Part shown: piece after piece, positions 34,428-42,383 of the stretch | How the letters are laid out: the number at the start of each line of letters is the position of its first letter | Position numbering within the stretch: the first letter of the stretch is position 1 | From: Armatimonadota bacterium | GTDB taxonomy: Bacteria > Sysuimicrobiota > Sysuimicrobiia > Sysuimicrobiales > Humicultoraceae | Assembly: GCA_031459855.1 (NCBI GenBank) | Contig: JAVKHP010000001.1 | Coordinates: forward strand, 2,563,906-2,627,905 | Direction: 5' to 3' | Length of the DNA: 64,000 bases | The notes under the pieces: generated by a model | Database searches by the model: none | What the model was told of the DNA's origin: nothing | What the model saw: the letters and a program-made list of their open reading frames with translations, nothing else | Made by a program: the position numbers and the translations under genes

Positions 34428-35711
34428 ATGTCGCACGCGGGAACCCACGTCCTGCCCGAACAGACGCTGGAATCGACCGCGCGTGCGACCCTGGAGCGGG
34501 AGCCGCGGCCGGCACCGCAGCGGGTCCCGTTCGGTCCCCTGCGCGTCGTGCACGCGTTCTGGCTGGCGGGAATGAGCTGCGACGGTTGCACCATCGCCGT
34601 CTCCGGTGCGACGAATCCCGGCGTCGAGGGGTTGCTGACGGGAACGATCCCCGGCCTGCCCAAGGTGCTGTTGCACCACCCGGTGCTCTCGGTGGAAGCG
34701 GGCGAGGAGTTCGTCCACAACTTCCGCCTAGCCGAGGAGGGCAAGCTCGGCGCGCCGTTCGTGGTGATCTTCGAGGGCTCGGTGCCCGACGAGCGCGTGG
34801 CCGCGGAAAGCGGCGGCTACTGGGCGGCGCTGGGGGTGGAGGAGCGCGACGGCGTGCGTCGCCCCATTCCCACCGCCGAGTGGCTGCAGCGCCTCGCGCC
34901 GCGTGCGGCGGCCGTCATCGCCATCGGGACCTGTGCCACCTGGGGAGGCATCCCCGCGGCGATCGGGAACCCGACGGGCGCCATGGGCGTCATGGACTTC
35001 CTCGGCAAGGAGTACCGCAGCGCGCTGGGCCTTCCGGTGATCAACATCCCGGGATGCTCGCCGGTGGGCGACAACTTCACGGAGACCGTGGCCGCCATCC
35101 TGCTGTTCCTCCAGGGGCTGGGGCCGCTACCCGAGTTCGACGAGCTCGGACGCCCCGCATGGCTCTTCAGCCAGACGGTGCACCAGCAGTGCGTACGGGC
35201 CGGGTACTACGAGGAGGGGAGTTTCGCCGAGCGCTACGGCGACAAGGAGTGCCTGGTCGAGATCGGCTGCTGGGGGCCCGTGGTGCAGTGCAACATCACC
35301 AGCCGTGGCGCCATCAACCACCTCGGCGGCTGCATGAACACCGGCGGCATCTGCATCGGCTGCACGATGCCCGGGTTCCCCGACCGGTTCACGCCGTTCT
35401 ACCAGACGCCCCCCGGGGCCGTGCTGTCGACCAAACCGGCGAAGATCACCGGCACGTTCGTACGCCCGCTACGCCGTCTGAGCATGCGGTTTCAGAACCG
35501 GGAGTTGCGCTGGGACGCCGCTGGCGGGGTACCGACCGGCTGGGGACACGTGAAGGAACCGTCGGCGCTGGAACGGGCGCTCCACGCCCTCTACGAGTGG
35601 TGGCAGTTTCGCACCGCAGAGCGCCCGGGCCGCACGCGGCCCGAGGAGCAGTACCCTGACGGCTACGAGGTGCCGGCCGTTGTCCGGGCGCGGCGGGAGG
35701 GGCGGTCGTGA
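34428..35711 (+). CDS. hhyS: [NiFe] hydrogenase small subunit, group 1h-like
   Basis: Iron-sulfur electron-transfer subunit, 427 aa. Proximal-cluster Cys51/Cys54 in GMSCDGC, with GTCATWGG and NIPGCSPVGDN supplying the rest; medial/distal ligands in VHQQCVRAGYYEEGSFAERY, IGCWGPVVQC and GGCMNTGGICIGCTMPGFPD. The pattern resembles the high-affinity, O2-tolerant group 1h (Hhy) enzymes. No twin-arginine signal, so the enzyme faces the cytoplasm. The ATG at 34428 (AAGGGGG upstream) is chosen over GTG 34398. Its stop overlaps the first of five small membrane-protein genes. Confidence 0.9.
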   Translation: MSHAGTHVLPEQTLESTARATLEREPRPAPQRVPFGPLRVVHAFWLAGMSCDGCTIAVSGATNPGVEGLLTGTIPGLPKVLLHHPVLSVEAGEEFVHNFRLAEEGKLGAPFVVIFEGSVPDERVAAESGGYWAALGVEERDGVRRPIPTAEWLQRLAPRAAAVIAIGTCATWGGIPAAIGNPTGAMGVMDFLGKEYRSALGLPVINIPGCSPVGDNFTETVAAILLFLQGLGPLPEFDELGRPAWLFSQTVHQQCVRAGYYEEGSFAERYGDKECLVEIGCWGPVVQCNITSRGAINHLGGCMNTGGICIGCTMPGFPDRFTPFYQTPPGAVLSTKPAKITGTFVRPLRRLSMRFQNRELRWDAAGGVPTGWGHVKEPSALERALHALYEWWQFRTAERPGRTRPEEQYPDGYEVPAVVRARREGRS

Positions 35712-36004
35712 CCGACGCCGAGCTGTTGAGCCGGTGGTACCTCTTCCTGGCCCTCGGTGGCGTCATCGTGGCCGTCGTGGCCCTCCTCCTGGCGGCGATC
35801 CTCATGACCGCCCGGCGCATCGAACGGGCCGCGAGCCGGTGCCTGACCGCCGTCCGGCAGGTCGCCGACCGCACGGCGGCCATCTGGGAGCTGGACTCCA
35901 CCAACGCGGTCGCCTGGGAGCTGCGGGAGGCCGCGCGAACGGTCCGGCAGCGGGCGGAGGAGATCGCGCAGGCGCTCCAGGCGCCCGCGGGTCCCCGCGT
36001 CTGA
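35708..36004 (+). CDS. Small single-TM protein 1 of 5 between hydrogenase subunits
   Basis: 98 aa, no family recognised. One hydrophobic helix (about residues 10-32, LFLALGGVIVAVVALLLAAI) is followed by basic TARRIERAA and then a charged helical tail with few helix breakers. Positive-inside predicts the tail is cytoplasmic, where the hydrogenase must sit. The GTG start overlaps the hhyS stop by 4 bases, so it is translationally coupled to the hydrogenase. Confidence 0.82.
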   Translation: MTDAELLSRWYLFLALGGVIVAVVALLLAAILMTARRIERAASRCLTAVRQVADRTAAIWELDSTNAVAWELREAARTVRQRAEEIAQALQAPAGPRV

Positions 36005-36016
36005 GGGAGGAGTGCG

Positions 36017-36322
36017 ATGGCGGTCGCCGCCAGCCAGCCCACCATCACCCTCGTGTGGAGCGTCTCGCTGCTGCTGGGGCTCGTCGTGCTGGTCGTGGTC
36101 GTGGCGCTGTTGCAGGCGATCCTGACGACCGTGCGCCGGGTGCACGACGTCGCGGGCACCCTCTGGACCGAGGGCCAGCGCCTGGCCAACAACACGGTGC
36201 ACGTGCCGCTGCTGGAGCGCACCACCCTGTTGCTGGAGGGCGTCGTCGCCGAGGCACGCGGACTCAGGGCGGCCACCGAGCGTATCAGGGAGGCGCTCGA
36301 GCGGACGGGAGGCCGTGCATGA
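36017..36322 (+). CDS. Small single-TM protein 2 of 5 between hydrogenase subunits
   Basis: 101 aa with the same plan: TM helix at about residues 12-34 (VSLLLGLVVLVVVVALLQAI), basic TVRRVHDVA, then a helical tail (LWTEGQRLANNTV..., TERIREALERTGGRA). GAGGGAGG precedes the ATG. It looks like a diverged paralogue of its neighbours rather than an enzyme. Its stop overlaps the third gene (ATGA). Confidence 0.82.
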   Translation: MAVAASQPTITLVWSVSLLLGLVVLVVVVALLQAILTTVRRVHDVAGTLWTEGQRLANNTVHVPLLERTTLLLEGVVAEARGLRAATERIREALERTGGRA

Positions 36323-36606
36323 TCGTCGGATGGACGCTCCTTGCGGCCCTCGGCGTCGCCACGCTGGCCGCGGTGCTCATCGGGTACCTGGTGGCACTGG
36401 TGGGCGTGCTCGACCGCCTTGGCGGCCAGCCGACGAGCCTTCTTGCCAGGATTCGCATGGGCGTGCGTGCCATCGAAGTGGAGACCGGCCACCTCCCGCT
36501 GCACGTGGAGCGGCTCAACGCTGGCGCGGCAGCGCTGCGACACGAGCTGCAGGCGGTGGCAGCCGCCCTGGCCGCGGCCGCGCATGCGGTGGGAGGGAGG
36601 CGCTGA
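36319..36606 (+). CDS. Small single-TM protein 3 of 5 between hydrogenase subunits
   Basis: 95 aa. TM helix at about residues 4-28 (WTLLAALGVATLAAVLIGYL), then LDRLGGQPTSLLARIRMGVRAIEVETGHL and an Ala-rich helical tail. It starts at ATG 36319 overlapping the previous stop and ends at 36606, overlapping the next start by one base. Likely subunit of the same membrane assembly as the other four. Confidence 0.8.
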   Translation: MIVGWTLLAALGVATLAAVLIGYLVALVGVLDRLGGQPTSLLARIRMGVRAIEVETGHLPLHVERLNAGAAALRHELQAVAAALAAAAHAVGGRR

Positions 36607-36908
36607 TGCCCCCGGCGGTGCTTTGGATCTGGTGGGCAACCCTGCTGGTGAGCGTGGGGATCGTCATCCCAACGGTGTGGTACCTGCTGCATCGGGTCCT
36701 GCGGGCGACGCACGCCATTGAGCGGTACGCGGCGGAGACGCTCCAGGCCGGGCTGGGCATCGCACGGCACGCGCAGGGGATCGCCGCGCTCGGCGTCACC
36801 ACGGACGTCGCGGCCGACCTGCTCCGAGTCACGCAAGAGGTGGCGCAGCACGCGGCCGTAGTGGAGCAGGCGCTGGGCCGCCAGAGGCTGGAGGGGGATC
36901 GGCCGTGA
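36606..36908 (+). CDS. Small single-TM protein 4 of 5 between hydrogenase subunits
   Basis: 100 aa. TM helix at about residues 4-27 (AVLWIWWATLLVSVGIVIPT) with an aromatic Trp cluster, then LLHRVLRATHAIERYAAETL and a helical tail ending QALGRQRLEGDRP. The basic/hydrophobic heptad-like tail suggests helix-helix packing. It overlaps the genes on both sides (TGATG and GTGA). Confidence 0.8.
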   Translation: MPPAVLWIWWATLLVSVGIVIPTVWYLLHRVLRATHAIERYAAETLQAGLGIARHAQGIAALGVTTDVAADLLRVTQEVAQHAAVVEQALGRQRLEGDRP

Positions 36909-37171
36909 CGCTGCTGGTCTGGGCAACCGGCCTGACCGCCGTGGCGCTGGTCGCCGTGCTGGCAGGGTACCTGCTGGCGGCGAGCGTGGCGCTGGTGCGG
37001 GCGCGCCGACACCTGGAGCGGCTGGCGGAGGGACTGGAGGCGATCGCCGCCGAGGTTCAGCCGCTGGGCGATCGCCTGCGCGCCGTCAACACCGTCGCAG
37101 CAGATCTCCTCACGGGCCTGCGCCAGGTCGACGAGCACCTGAGGGGCATCACCGTCGTGTTGCGATTGTAG
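36905..37171 (+). CDS. Small single-TM protein 5 of 5 between hydrogenase subunits
   Basis: 88 aa from GTG 36905. TM helix at about residues 3-27 (LVWATGLTAVALVAVLAGYL), basic RARRHLERLAEGLEAIAAEV, then an amphipathic tail (LRQVDEHLRGITVVLRL). Last of the five; 37 bases separate it from the large-subunit gene. The TM-plus-coiled-coil design recalls the membrane stalk subunit of mycobacterial Huc by architecture only; no sequence relationship is claimed. Confidence 0.8.
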   Translation: MTLLVWATGLTAVALVAVLAGYLLAASVALVRARRHLERLAEGLEAIAAEVQPLGDRLRAVNTVAADLLTGLRQVDEHLRGITVVLRL

Positions 37172-37208
37172 GGGAAGACCAGGCTCGCCACCGGAGGCGA
37201 AGGCGCTC

Positions 37209-39086
37209 ATGTGCTTCAAGAACCTCCCCATCGAGTTCGACGCTCAGGGTCGCGCCCATCTGCGCGAGGACGTACGCAACCCCTACGGCTACGAAGCCCG
37301 GTCGCTGGCGACGGAGGAGGAGCGGATCGAGGAGCTGCTGCGGCGCAACGGGCACATTCGCTCTGTGGACTTCGACCCCGTAACCCGGGTCGCGGGGGCG
37401 CTGGCCTTTCACGCGGTCGTCGACCTCAACGCGCGGCGCGTCCTCGCCGCCAACTCCATGGCCACATTGTTCCGCGGGTACGAGGTCATCATGAAGGGCC
37501 GGGATCCTCGGGACGCGCTGTTCATCACCAGCCGGGCGTGCGGCGTCTGCGGTGGGGTCCATGCGACGACCTCGGCGCTCGCCATGGAGATGGCGTTCGG
37601 CATCGCGCCGCCGCCGCTGGGCATCGTGGTGCGCAACCTGCTGCTGGCGCTGGAGTTCCTCTACGACCACCCCCTGCACCTGTTCTTGCTGGCCGGACCC
37701 GACTACTCCCAGGCCATCGTCTCGGTCACCAACCCGGAGCTGTGGGAACGCGCCCAGCGCACCGAGGCGCCCCGGGCCGGCGTCCATGGTTACCGAACCG
37801 TGGGCGAGATGATGGTCGACCTGAACCCGCTCACGGGGAAGCTGTACCTGGAAGCGCTGCACATGACGCGGGTGGCGCGCGAAGCGTACGTGCTGATCGG
37901 CGCCAAGTACCCGCACCCCGAGACGGTGGTGCCCGGGGGGATGAGCGTCACCGTCACCCTGTCCACGTTCAACCAGATCTACGTGCGGTTGCAGCAGTTC
38001 TTCGACTATGCCAAGAAGGTGGCAGCGTTCTGGGACGACCTGGTGGAGTTCTTCTACGCCGCGGATCCCCGCTACCGGCAGCTGGGCGTGCGGCCGGCCA
38101 CCATGATCGACCCGGGCATCTGGGACGACCCCGAGGCCTACGACGCGACCTACGCCCGGTGCGATCAGTGGGGCGAGCGGCGCTGGGCGACTCCAGGCGT
38201 GGTCGTCGACGGGCAGGTCGTCACGACGAGCCTGCAGGCGCTCAACATCGGCCTGGAGGAGTTCGTCGAGCACGCCTACTACGAGCCGTGGAACGGGCAT
38301 CGGTTCCCGACCGACCTCGCCGGCAACCCGTTGAGCCCCTACCACCTGTGGAACCGGGAGACGAAGCCCAAACCGGTCGGGCAGAACTGGAAGGAGAAGT
38401 ACAGCTGGGCCGCGGCGCCGCGGTGGGACCGGCGGGTGATGGAGGCGGAGTGCACGACGCGCATGTGGATCACGGCAGCGGCACAGAAGCTGCCCAGCAG
38501 CGCCTTCATCGAACCCACCGGCAGCAGCCTGCGGTTGCGGATCCCGGCGGCAGCGATGCCCGAGATGGAACTTGAGTGGACGATCCCGACCGTGTGGAAC
38601 GCGTTCGAGCGTAACCGCGGCCGTGCCTACTGCATTGCGTACACCGCGATGGTGGCACTCGACAACTGGTTGCGCGGCATGCAGTACCTCAAGCAGGGCG
38701 AGACGCGTGTCAGCACACGCTTCGAGGTTCCGCGGCGGGGGCTGCGCATCGGCGTGGGCTTCTGGGGCGCCGGACGCGGCTACCTGACCCACCACCTGGT
38801 GCTGGAGAACGGCACCGTGGCCAACTACCAGATCCTAACACCGTCGACGTGGAACGCGTCACCCAAGGACCCCTGGGGGCGCGGAGGCCCCTACGAGGAG
38901 GCGGTGCTGAACACGCCGATCCTGGAGGCGTTCACCAGCCCCGACGAATACCGCGGCATCGACATCCTGCGGGTGATCCGCTCCTTCGACCCCTGCATGC
39001 CGTGCACGACACACGTCCACGTGGACGGGATGGACCGGGTGATCAGCCGGGAGGTCAACACTTGCGCCTGTGAGCTCGACGGGTGA
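37209..39086 (+). CDS. hhyL: [NiFe] hydrogenase large (catalytic) subunit, group 1h-like
   Basis: Catalytic subunit of 625 aa. L1 motif RACGVCGGVHA gives Cys111 and Cys114; L2 motif DPCMPCTTH gives Cys596 and Cys599, with predicted maturation cleavage after His602 removing a 23-residue tail (which itself contains CAC). The N-terminus CFKNLPIEFDAQGRAHL and overall sequence fit the group 1h/actinobacterial-type uptake hydrogenases that oxidise atmospheric H2. GGAGG lies upstream of the ATG. Both Ni ligands at L2 are Cys, so this is not a [NiFeSe] enzyme. Confidence 0.92.
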   Translation: MCFKNLPIEFDAQGRAHLREDVRNPYGYEARSLATEEERIEELLRRNGHIRSVDFDPVTRVAGALAFHAVVDLNARRVLAANSMATLFRGYEVIMKGRDPRDALFITSRACGVCGGVHATTSALAMEMAFGIAPPPLGIVVRNLLLALEFLYDHPLHLFLLAGPDYSQAIVSVTNPELWERAQRTEAPRAGVHGYRTVGEMMVDLNPLTGKLYLEALHMTRVAREAYVLIGAKYPHPETVVPGGMSVTVTLSTFNQIYVRLQQFFDYAKKVAAFWDDLVEFFYAADPRYRQLGVRPATMIDPGIWDDPEAYDATYARCDQWGERRWATPGVVVDGQVVTTSLQALNIGLEEFVEHAYYEPWNGHRFPTDLAGNPLSPYHLWNRETKPKPVGQNWKEKYSWAAAPRWDRRVMEAECTTRMWITAAAQKLPSSAFIEPTGSSLRLRIPAAAMPEMELEWTIPTVWNAFERNRGRAYCIAYTAMVALDNWLRGMQYLKQGETRVSTRFEVPRRGLRIGVGFWGAGRGYLTHHLVLENGTVANYQILTPSTWNASPKDPWGRGGPYEEAVLNTPILEAFTSPDEYRGIDILRVIRSFDPCMPCTTHVHVDGMDRVISREVNTCACELDG

Positions 39087-39945
39087 CGGCCTCGCATCTG
39101 CACCGCGGGTGCTGATCGGCGGCGTCGGCTACCGGTACACCCGCGACCTGGCGTTTGGGCCAGCGGTGGTGGATCGGTTGCGCGGCGAGATCTGGCCGCC
39201 CAACGTGGAGGTGGAGGACCTGTCCTACACGCCGGTGGCCATCGTCCAGCGGTGGCTGGAGACGCCCTGCGCCCGGTTGTTCCTGGTGGGGGCGCTGCCG
39301 CGCGGTGATCGCACACCGGGCGTCCTCGTGCGGTACGCGCCGACCGCGGTGTCCCCGCCGCCGGACGAGGTGCAGCGGCGAATCGGAGAGGCGCTGGGAG
39401 GCGTCATCAGCCTCGAGAACCTCGTGGTCGTCGCGCGGCACTTCGGAGTGCTCCTCCGCGACACCGAGGTCCTGGAACTCGAGCCCGTCGACATCGGGTG
39501 GGGCGAGGGGCTAAGTCCTCCGGCGGCGGCGGCCGTGGAGGTTGCCGTGGGCATCGTCCGGGATCTCGTGCCGGTCCACGACGCCGGACTCCTGCGGGCG
39601 CTGCACGAGCGCGACGAGATCCTGCAGATTCTCTACTGGCTCGAGGGCGAACGGCTGGTCGATACCGTCGCCGCGACGGACCTGCTGCCGTTTCTGCCAC
39701 TGCCCCCGCAGGTCATTGCGGCGCACTTGCGGGTCCTGGGGCGCCAGGGCTACGTCGACCGTGTGCCGGACGCCGGGGACCGGTATCGGTTGACGGCCGC
39801 GGGCCGGCGGGAAGGCGGCCGACGATTCGCCGAGGAGTTCGCGCCGCTGCTGCGCCAGGGCCACGGCGAGTGCAACGATCCGGCCTGTGACTGTCATCGC
39901 ACCGGTGACCCCACCCGGTGCCCGGCTCACCAGCGCACCGGATGA
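39070..39945 (+). CDS. Hydrogenase-associated fusion: inactive HyaD-like domain + winged helix + Cys/His tail
   Basis: 291 aa. Residues about 13-150 resemble the hydrogenase maturation protease fold (VLIGGVGYRYTRDLAFGPAVVD, LFLVGALPRG), but the metal-binding Asp expected in the VDAI position is Gly, so protease activity is doubtful. Residues about 180-255 read as a winged helix (HERDEILQILYWLEGERL, LRVLGRQGYVDRV, RYRLTAAGRR). The end carries CNDPACDCH...RCPAH, a probable metal site. The GTG start overlaps hhyL by 17 bases. It could be a nickel-responsive or maturation-checking factor (inference). Confidence 0.7.
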   Translation: MSSTGDGLASAPRVLIGGVGYRYTRDLAFGPAVVDRLRGEIWPPNVEVEDLSYTPVAIVQRWLETPCARLFLVGALPRGDRTPGVLVRYAPTAVSPPPDEVQRRIGEALGGVISLENLVVVARHFGVLLRDTEVLELEPVDIGWGEGLSPPAAAAVEVAVGIVRDLVPVHDAGLLRALHERDEILQILYWLEGERLVDTVAATDLLPFLPLPPQVIAAHLRVLGRQGYVDRVPDAGDRYRLTAAGRREGGRRFAEEFAPLLRQGHGECNDPACDCHRTGDPTRCPAHQRTG

Positions 39946-40487
39946 CACGCCGCGCCCTCATCGCCTGCATGGGCAACGTCCTGCGGGCGGACGATGGCTT
40001 CGGCATTGCGGTGGCGCGGGCGCTGCGAGGCCATGCAGCGCTGCCCGCCGACGTGCGCGTCAGCGAGGTCGGCATCGGAGGGATCCCGCTGGTGCACGAC
40101 TTGATGGAAGGCTACGACCTGGTGGTGGTAGTGGACGCCATCCAGCGCGGCAGGCCGCCGGGCACGGTCGTGGTGCTCACCCCGCAGGTGCCCGACCTGC
40201 GCGGCACGGACTGGGGGGCCGTGGCCGGGCGTCTGGGAGACCCTCATACCACGACGCCAGGGCGTGCGCTGCTGCTGGCCCGGGCGCTGGGCGTGCTTCC
40301 CAAGGCGGTAGCGATCGTCGGCTGCGAGCCTGCGGACGTCGAGAGCGTGCGGATCGGCCTGACGCCGGCCGTGGCGGCCGCCGTGGCTCGCGCCGCAGAC
40401 GAGGTCGTGGCGCTGGTGCGGCGGTGGCGGCAGGCAGGCATGCTGGTCGCGGGCGACGCGACGCCGACCGCGGTGCGACTTCTCTGA
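39942..40487 (+). CDS. Hydrogenase maturation protease (HyaD/HybD family)
   Basis: Endopeptidase that clips the C-terminal tail of the large subunit after nickel insertion. GNVLRADDGFG provides Asp18, VVVVDAIQRG Asp65 and DPHTTTPGRAL His102, matching the three nickel-sensing residues of HybD. 181 aa is standard. The ATG at 39942 overlaps the previous stop. Its target would be the site after His602 of the large subunit. Confidence 0.92.
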   Translation: MTRRALIACMGNVLRADDGFGIAVARALRGHAALPADVRVSEVGIGGIPLVHDLMEGYDLVVVVDAIQRGRPPGTVVVLTPQVPDLRGTDWGAVAGRLGDPHTTTPGRALLLARALGVLPKAVAIVGCEPADVESVRIGLTPAVAAAVARAADEVVALVRRWRQAGMLVAGDATPTAVRLL

Positions 40488-41368
40488 TGGCCGGTCTGCC
40501 ATCGATCCGCGATCCCATGGCGTTCGCCGAGACGCTGGAGACGCTGTTCCGCCGCGCGGAGGCCCACAGCGATCCCGTGGTGCGCGAGCTGGTGCTGGAC
40601 GTCGCAGCGGCGGTGATGCACCTGCACCACGACGCGTTGCGCCGGATCGTGGCCACGCTGCAGGCTGCGTCGTCTGGGGCAGGGCTCCTGGCCGCGCTCC
40701 AGGACGATCCGGTGGTAGGACCCGTGCTGGCCGATCACGGGCTGCTGGACGAGGGCCCGCTGCGGGCGCGGGTGGAGCGTGCCCTGGAGCACGTGCGGCC
40801 GTACATGCACGGCCACGGCGGCGACGTGGAGGTCCTGGACGTGGCCGACGGCGTGGTGCGCCTGCGCCTGGCAGGCGCGTGCGTCGGATGCGCGTCATCG
40901 ATGGTGACGCTCCGGGCGGGAGTGGAGCAGGCGCTCAGACAGGGGGTGCCGGAACTCCGGGGCATCGAGGTGGAAGGAGCCGCCCCCATGCCGGTGCACG
41001 CGCTCATCCCCCGTGCTGGTTGGACGGACGCTGGGGCGGTGGAGGCGTTCTCGTTCGGGGTGCGACGCATCATGCTGCGCGGCACGGCGGTGGTCCTGTG
41101 CACGGTGTTCGGCAGAATCGTCGCGGCGCGCGACCGCTGCCCACGGGGTGGGGGCTCGCTGGACGGGGCGCGACTGGAGGCGTTCCTCCTGGTCTGTCCC
41201 TGTCACGAGGAGCGTTACGACCTGCGCAGTGGCCGCCACGCCCGCGATCCCGCGCTTGCGCTGGAGCTGCTCCCCGTAGTGGTCGAGCGCGGCACGGTAC
41301 GCGTGGCGCTCGACGAGGCGGCGGTTGCGCCGCCCGCCTCACCACGGTACGCTGAAGATCGGACCTGA
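40487..41368 (+). CDS. NifU C-terminal domain - Rieske-type fusion protein
   Basis: 293 aa. An N-terminal helical part is followed by a NifU-like domain (about 95-165: RPYMHGHGGDVEVLDVADG, AGACVGCASS with Cys132/Cys135). The C-terminal Rieske-like domain (about 168-285) has its first motif Cys218-Pro-Arg220 instead of Cys-x-His, and the second Cys237-Pro-Cys-His240 intact. A [2Fe-2S] cluster with unusual ligation is possible. Related NifU/Rieske genes accompany high-affinity hydrogenases and are thought to carry electrons. One-base overlap (TGATG) with the protease gene. Confidence 0.85.
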   Translation: MAGLPSIRDPMAFAETLETLFRRAEAHSDPVVRELVLDVAAAVMHLHHDALRRIVATLQAASSGAGLLAALQDDPVVGPVLADHGLLDEGPLRARVERALEHVRPYMHGHGGDVEVLDVADGVVRLRLAGACVGCASSMVTLRAGVEQALRQGVPELRGIEVEGAAPMPVHALIPRAGWTDAGAVEAFSFGVRRIMLRGTAVVLCTVFGRIVAARDRCPRGGGSLDGARLEAFLLVCPCHEERYDLRSGRHARDPALALELLPVVVERGTVRVALDEAAVAPPASPRYAEDRT

Positions 41369-41370
41369 CC

Positions 41371-41631
41371 ATGTGCGTCGCGCTGCCCGGCCAACTGCTG
41401 GAGATCGTCGATCCGGACCGCCGGCTCGGCCGGGTCGAGGTGCTCGGCGTGACGCGCCTGGTCAACCTCGCGCTGCTGGACGACCCTGCGCCCGGCGACT
41501 GGGTGCTGATCCAGACCGGCTTCGCCGTGGAGAAGGTGGACGAGGCCACGGCGCGCGAGACCCTGGACTTCCTGCGAGCGCTCGAAGCGGACGCCGCGGC
41601 CGGGCTGTCGGCCGACGACACCTCCCCATGA
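41371..41631 (+). CDS. hypC: Hydrogenase maturation factor HypC
   Basis: 86 aa chaperone carrying the Fe(CN)2CO moiety together with HypD. The N-terminal MCVALPGQLLEIVD contains the essential Cys2, and the OB-like body (GDWVLIQTGFAVEKVDEATA) is typical. It starts 2 bases after the NifU-Rieske gene. HypA, B, D, E and F are not in this window. Confidence 0.95.
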   Translation: MCVALPGQLLEIVDPDRRLGRVEVLGVTRLVNLALLDDPAPGDWVLIQTGFAVEKVDEATARETLDFLRALEADAAAGLSADDTSP

Positions 41632-42383
41632 GCCGCGAGGGGGCACTGCTGGCGGCCCGGTTCAGTTTCATGCCGAACCGCCTGGGCTACTGCGGGCCCG
41701 AGGAGAACCGGGCCCTGCTGGACTACGTCGCCGAGGGAGCGGCCGATCGCGGCCTGGAGCAGATCCTGGCGCGGTTTGCGGGGGCGTTCCCGTACTACGC
41801 GTTCATCGCCGCGGTCAACGGCCTCGCCGACCCGCTGGACGTGCAGGTCGTCGAGGCGTACTGGATCGGTAACGCCCTCCTGCACCGGGTGGAGGTCGCC
41901 GACCTCCATCGGCACCTCACCGACCGGTTCAGCCGGCGCTTCCCGCCCCGGATTCTGCAGACGGCGCTCCGGCAGGTGCCCCGGGGCGCGCGCCCGCACC
42001 ACAACTTCCACGTCTTCAGCATGCCGATCCGCACCGGCCACCTGGAGATCCCCCACACCGTCGAGACCCTGGACCAGTGCAGGGTCAGCTGGGGCAGGGT
42101 GCTGGCCGTCCACGGGGACCGCCTGGTGGTCGAGCGTCGGCCGCTGCGACTGGTGGACGACCGTCTGACTTTGGGACCGCCAGAGCCGCGCGAGGTGTTC
42201 ATGCGGTTCGACGGCAAGGCGCTGCTGGCGGACGTGCAGCCCGGAGACGTGGTGGCCATCCACTGGGGCGGGGCCTGCCACCGCCTGACGCCGCGACAAC
42301 TGCGGTTCCTGGCGTACTACACCCGTCACCACCTGGCGCTGACCAACGAGGCGCGGCGCGGAGCTGTGCTGGTCGACCGATGA
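41628..42383 (+). CDS. Hydrogenase-cluster protein, DUF6390-like
   Basis: 251 aa, soluble, no known catalytic motif. It begins MSREGALLAARFSFMPNRLGYCGPEE and ends in a basic region (HRLTPRQLRFLAYYTRHHLAL). It fits a family I associate with hydrogenase operons of actinobacteria and relatives (DUF6390); I am moderately sure of that name. It overlaps hypC and the next gene by 4 bases each, so it is part of the same translation unit and probably a maturation or assembly factor. Confidence 0.7.
   Translation: MSREGALLAARFSFMPNRLGYCGPEENRALLDYVAEGAADRGLEQILARFAGAFPYYAFIAAVNGLADPLDVQVVEAYWIGNALLHRVEVADLHRHLTDRFSRRFPPRILQTALRQVPRGARPHHNFHVFSMPIRTGHLEIPHTVETLDQCRVSWGRVLAVHGDRLVVERRPLRLVDDRLTLGPPEPREVFMRFDGKALLADVQPGDVVAIHWGGACHRLTPRQLRFLAYYTRHHLALTNEARRGAVLVDR

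Noticed and set aside
37209-39086. Possible [NiFeSe] hydrogenase
   Set aside because: The L2 motif has Cys596 and Cys599 encoded by ordinary Cys codons; there is no UGA in the large subunit.
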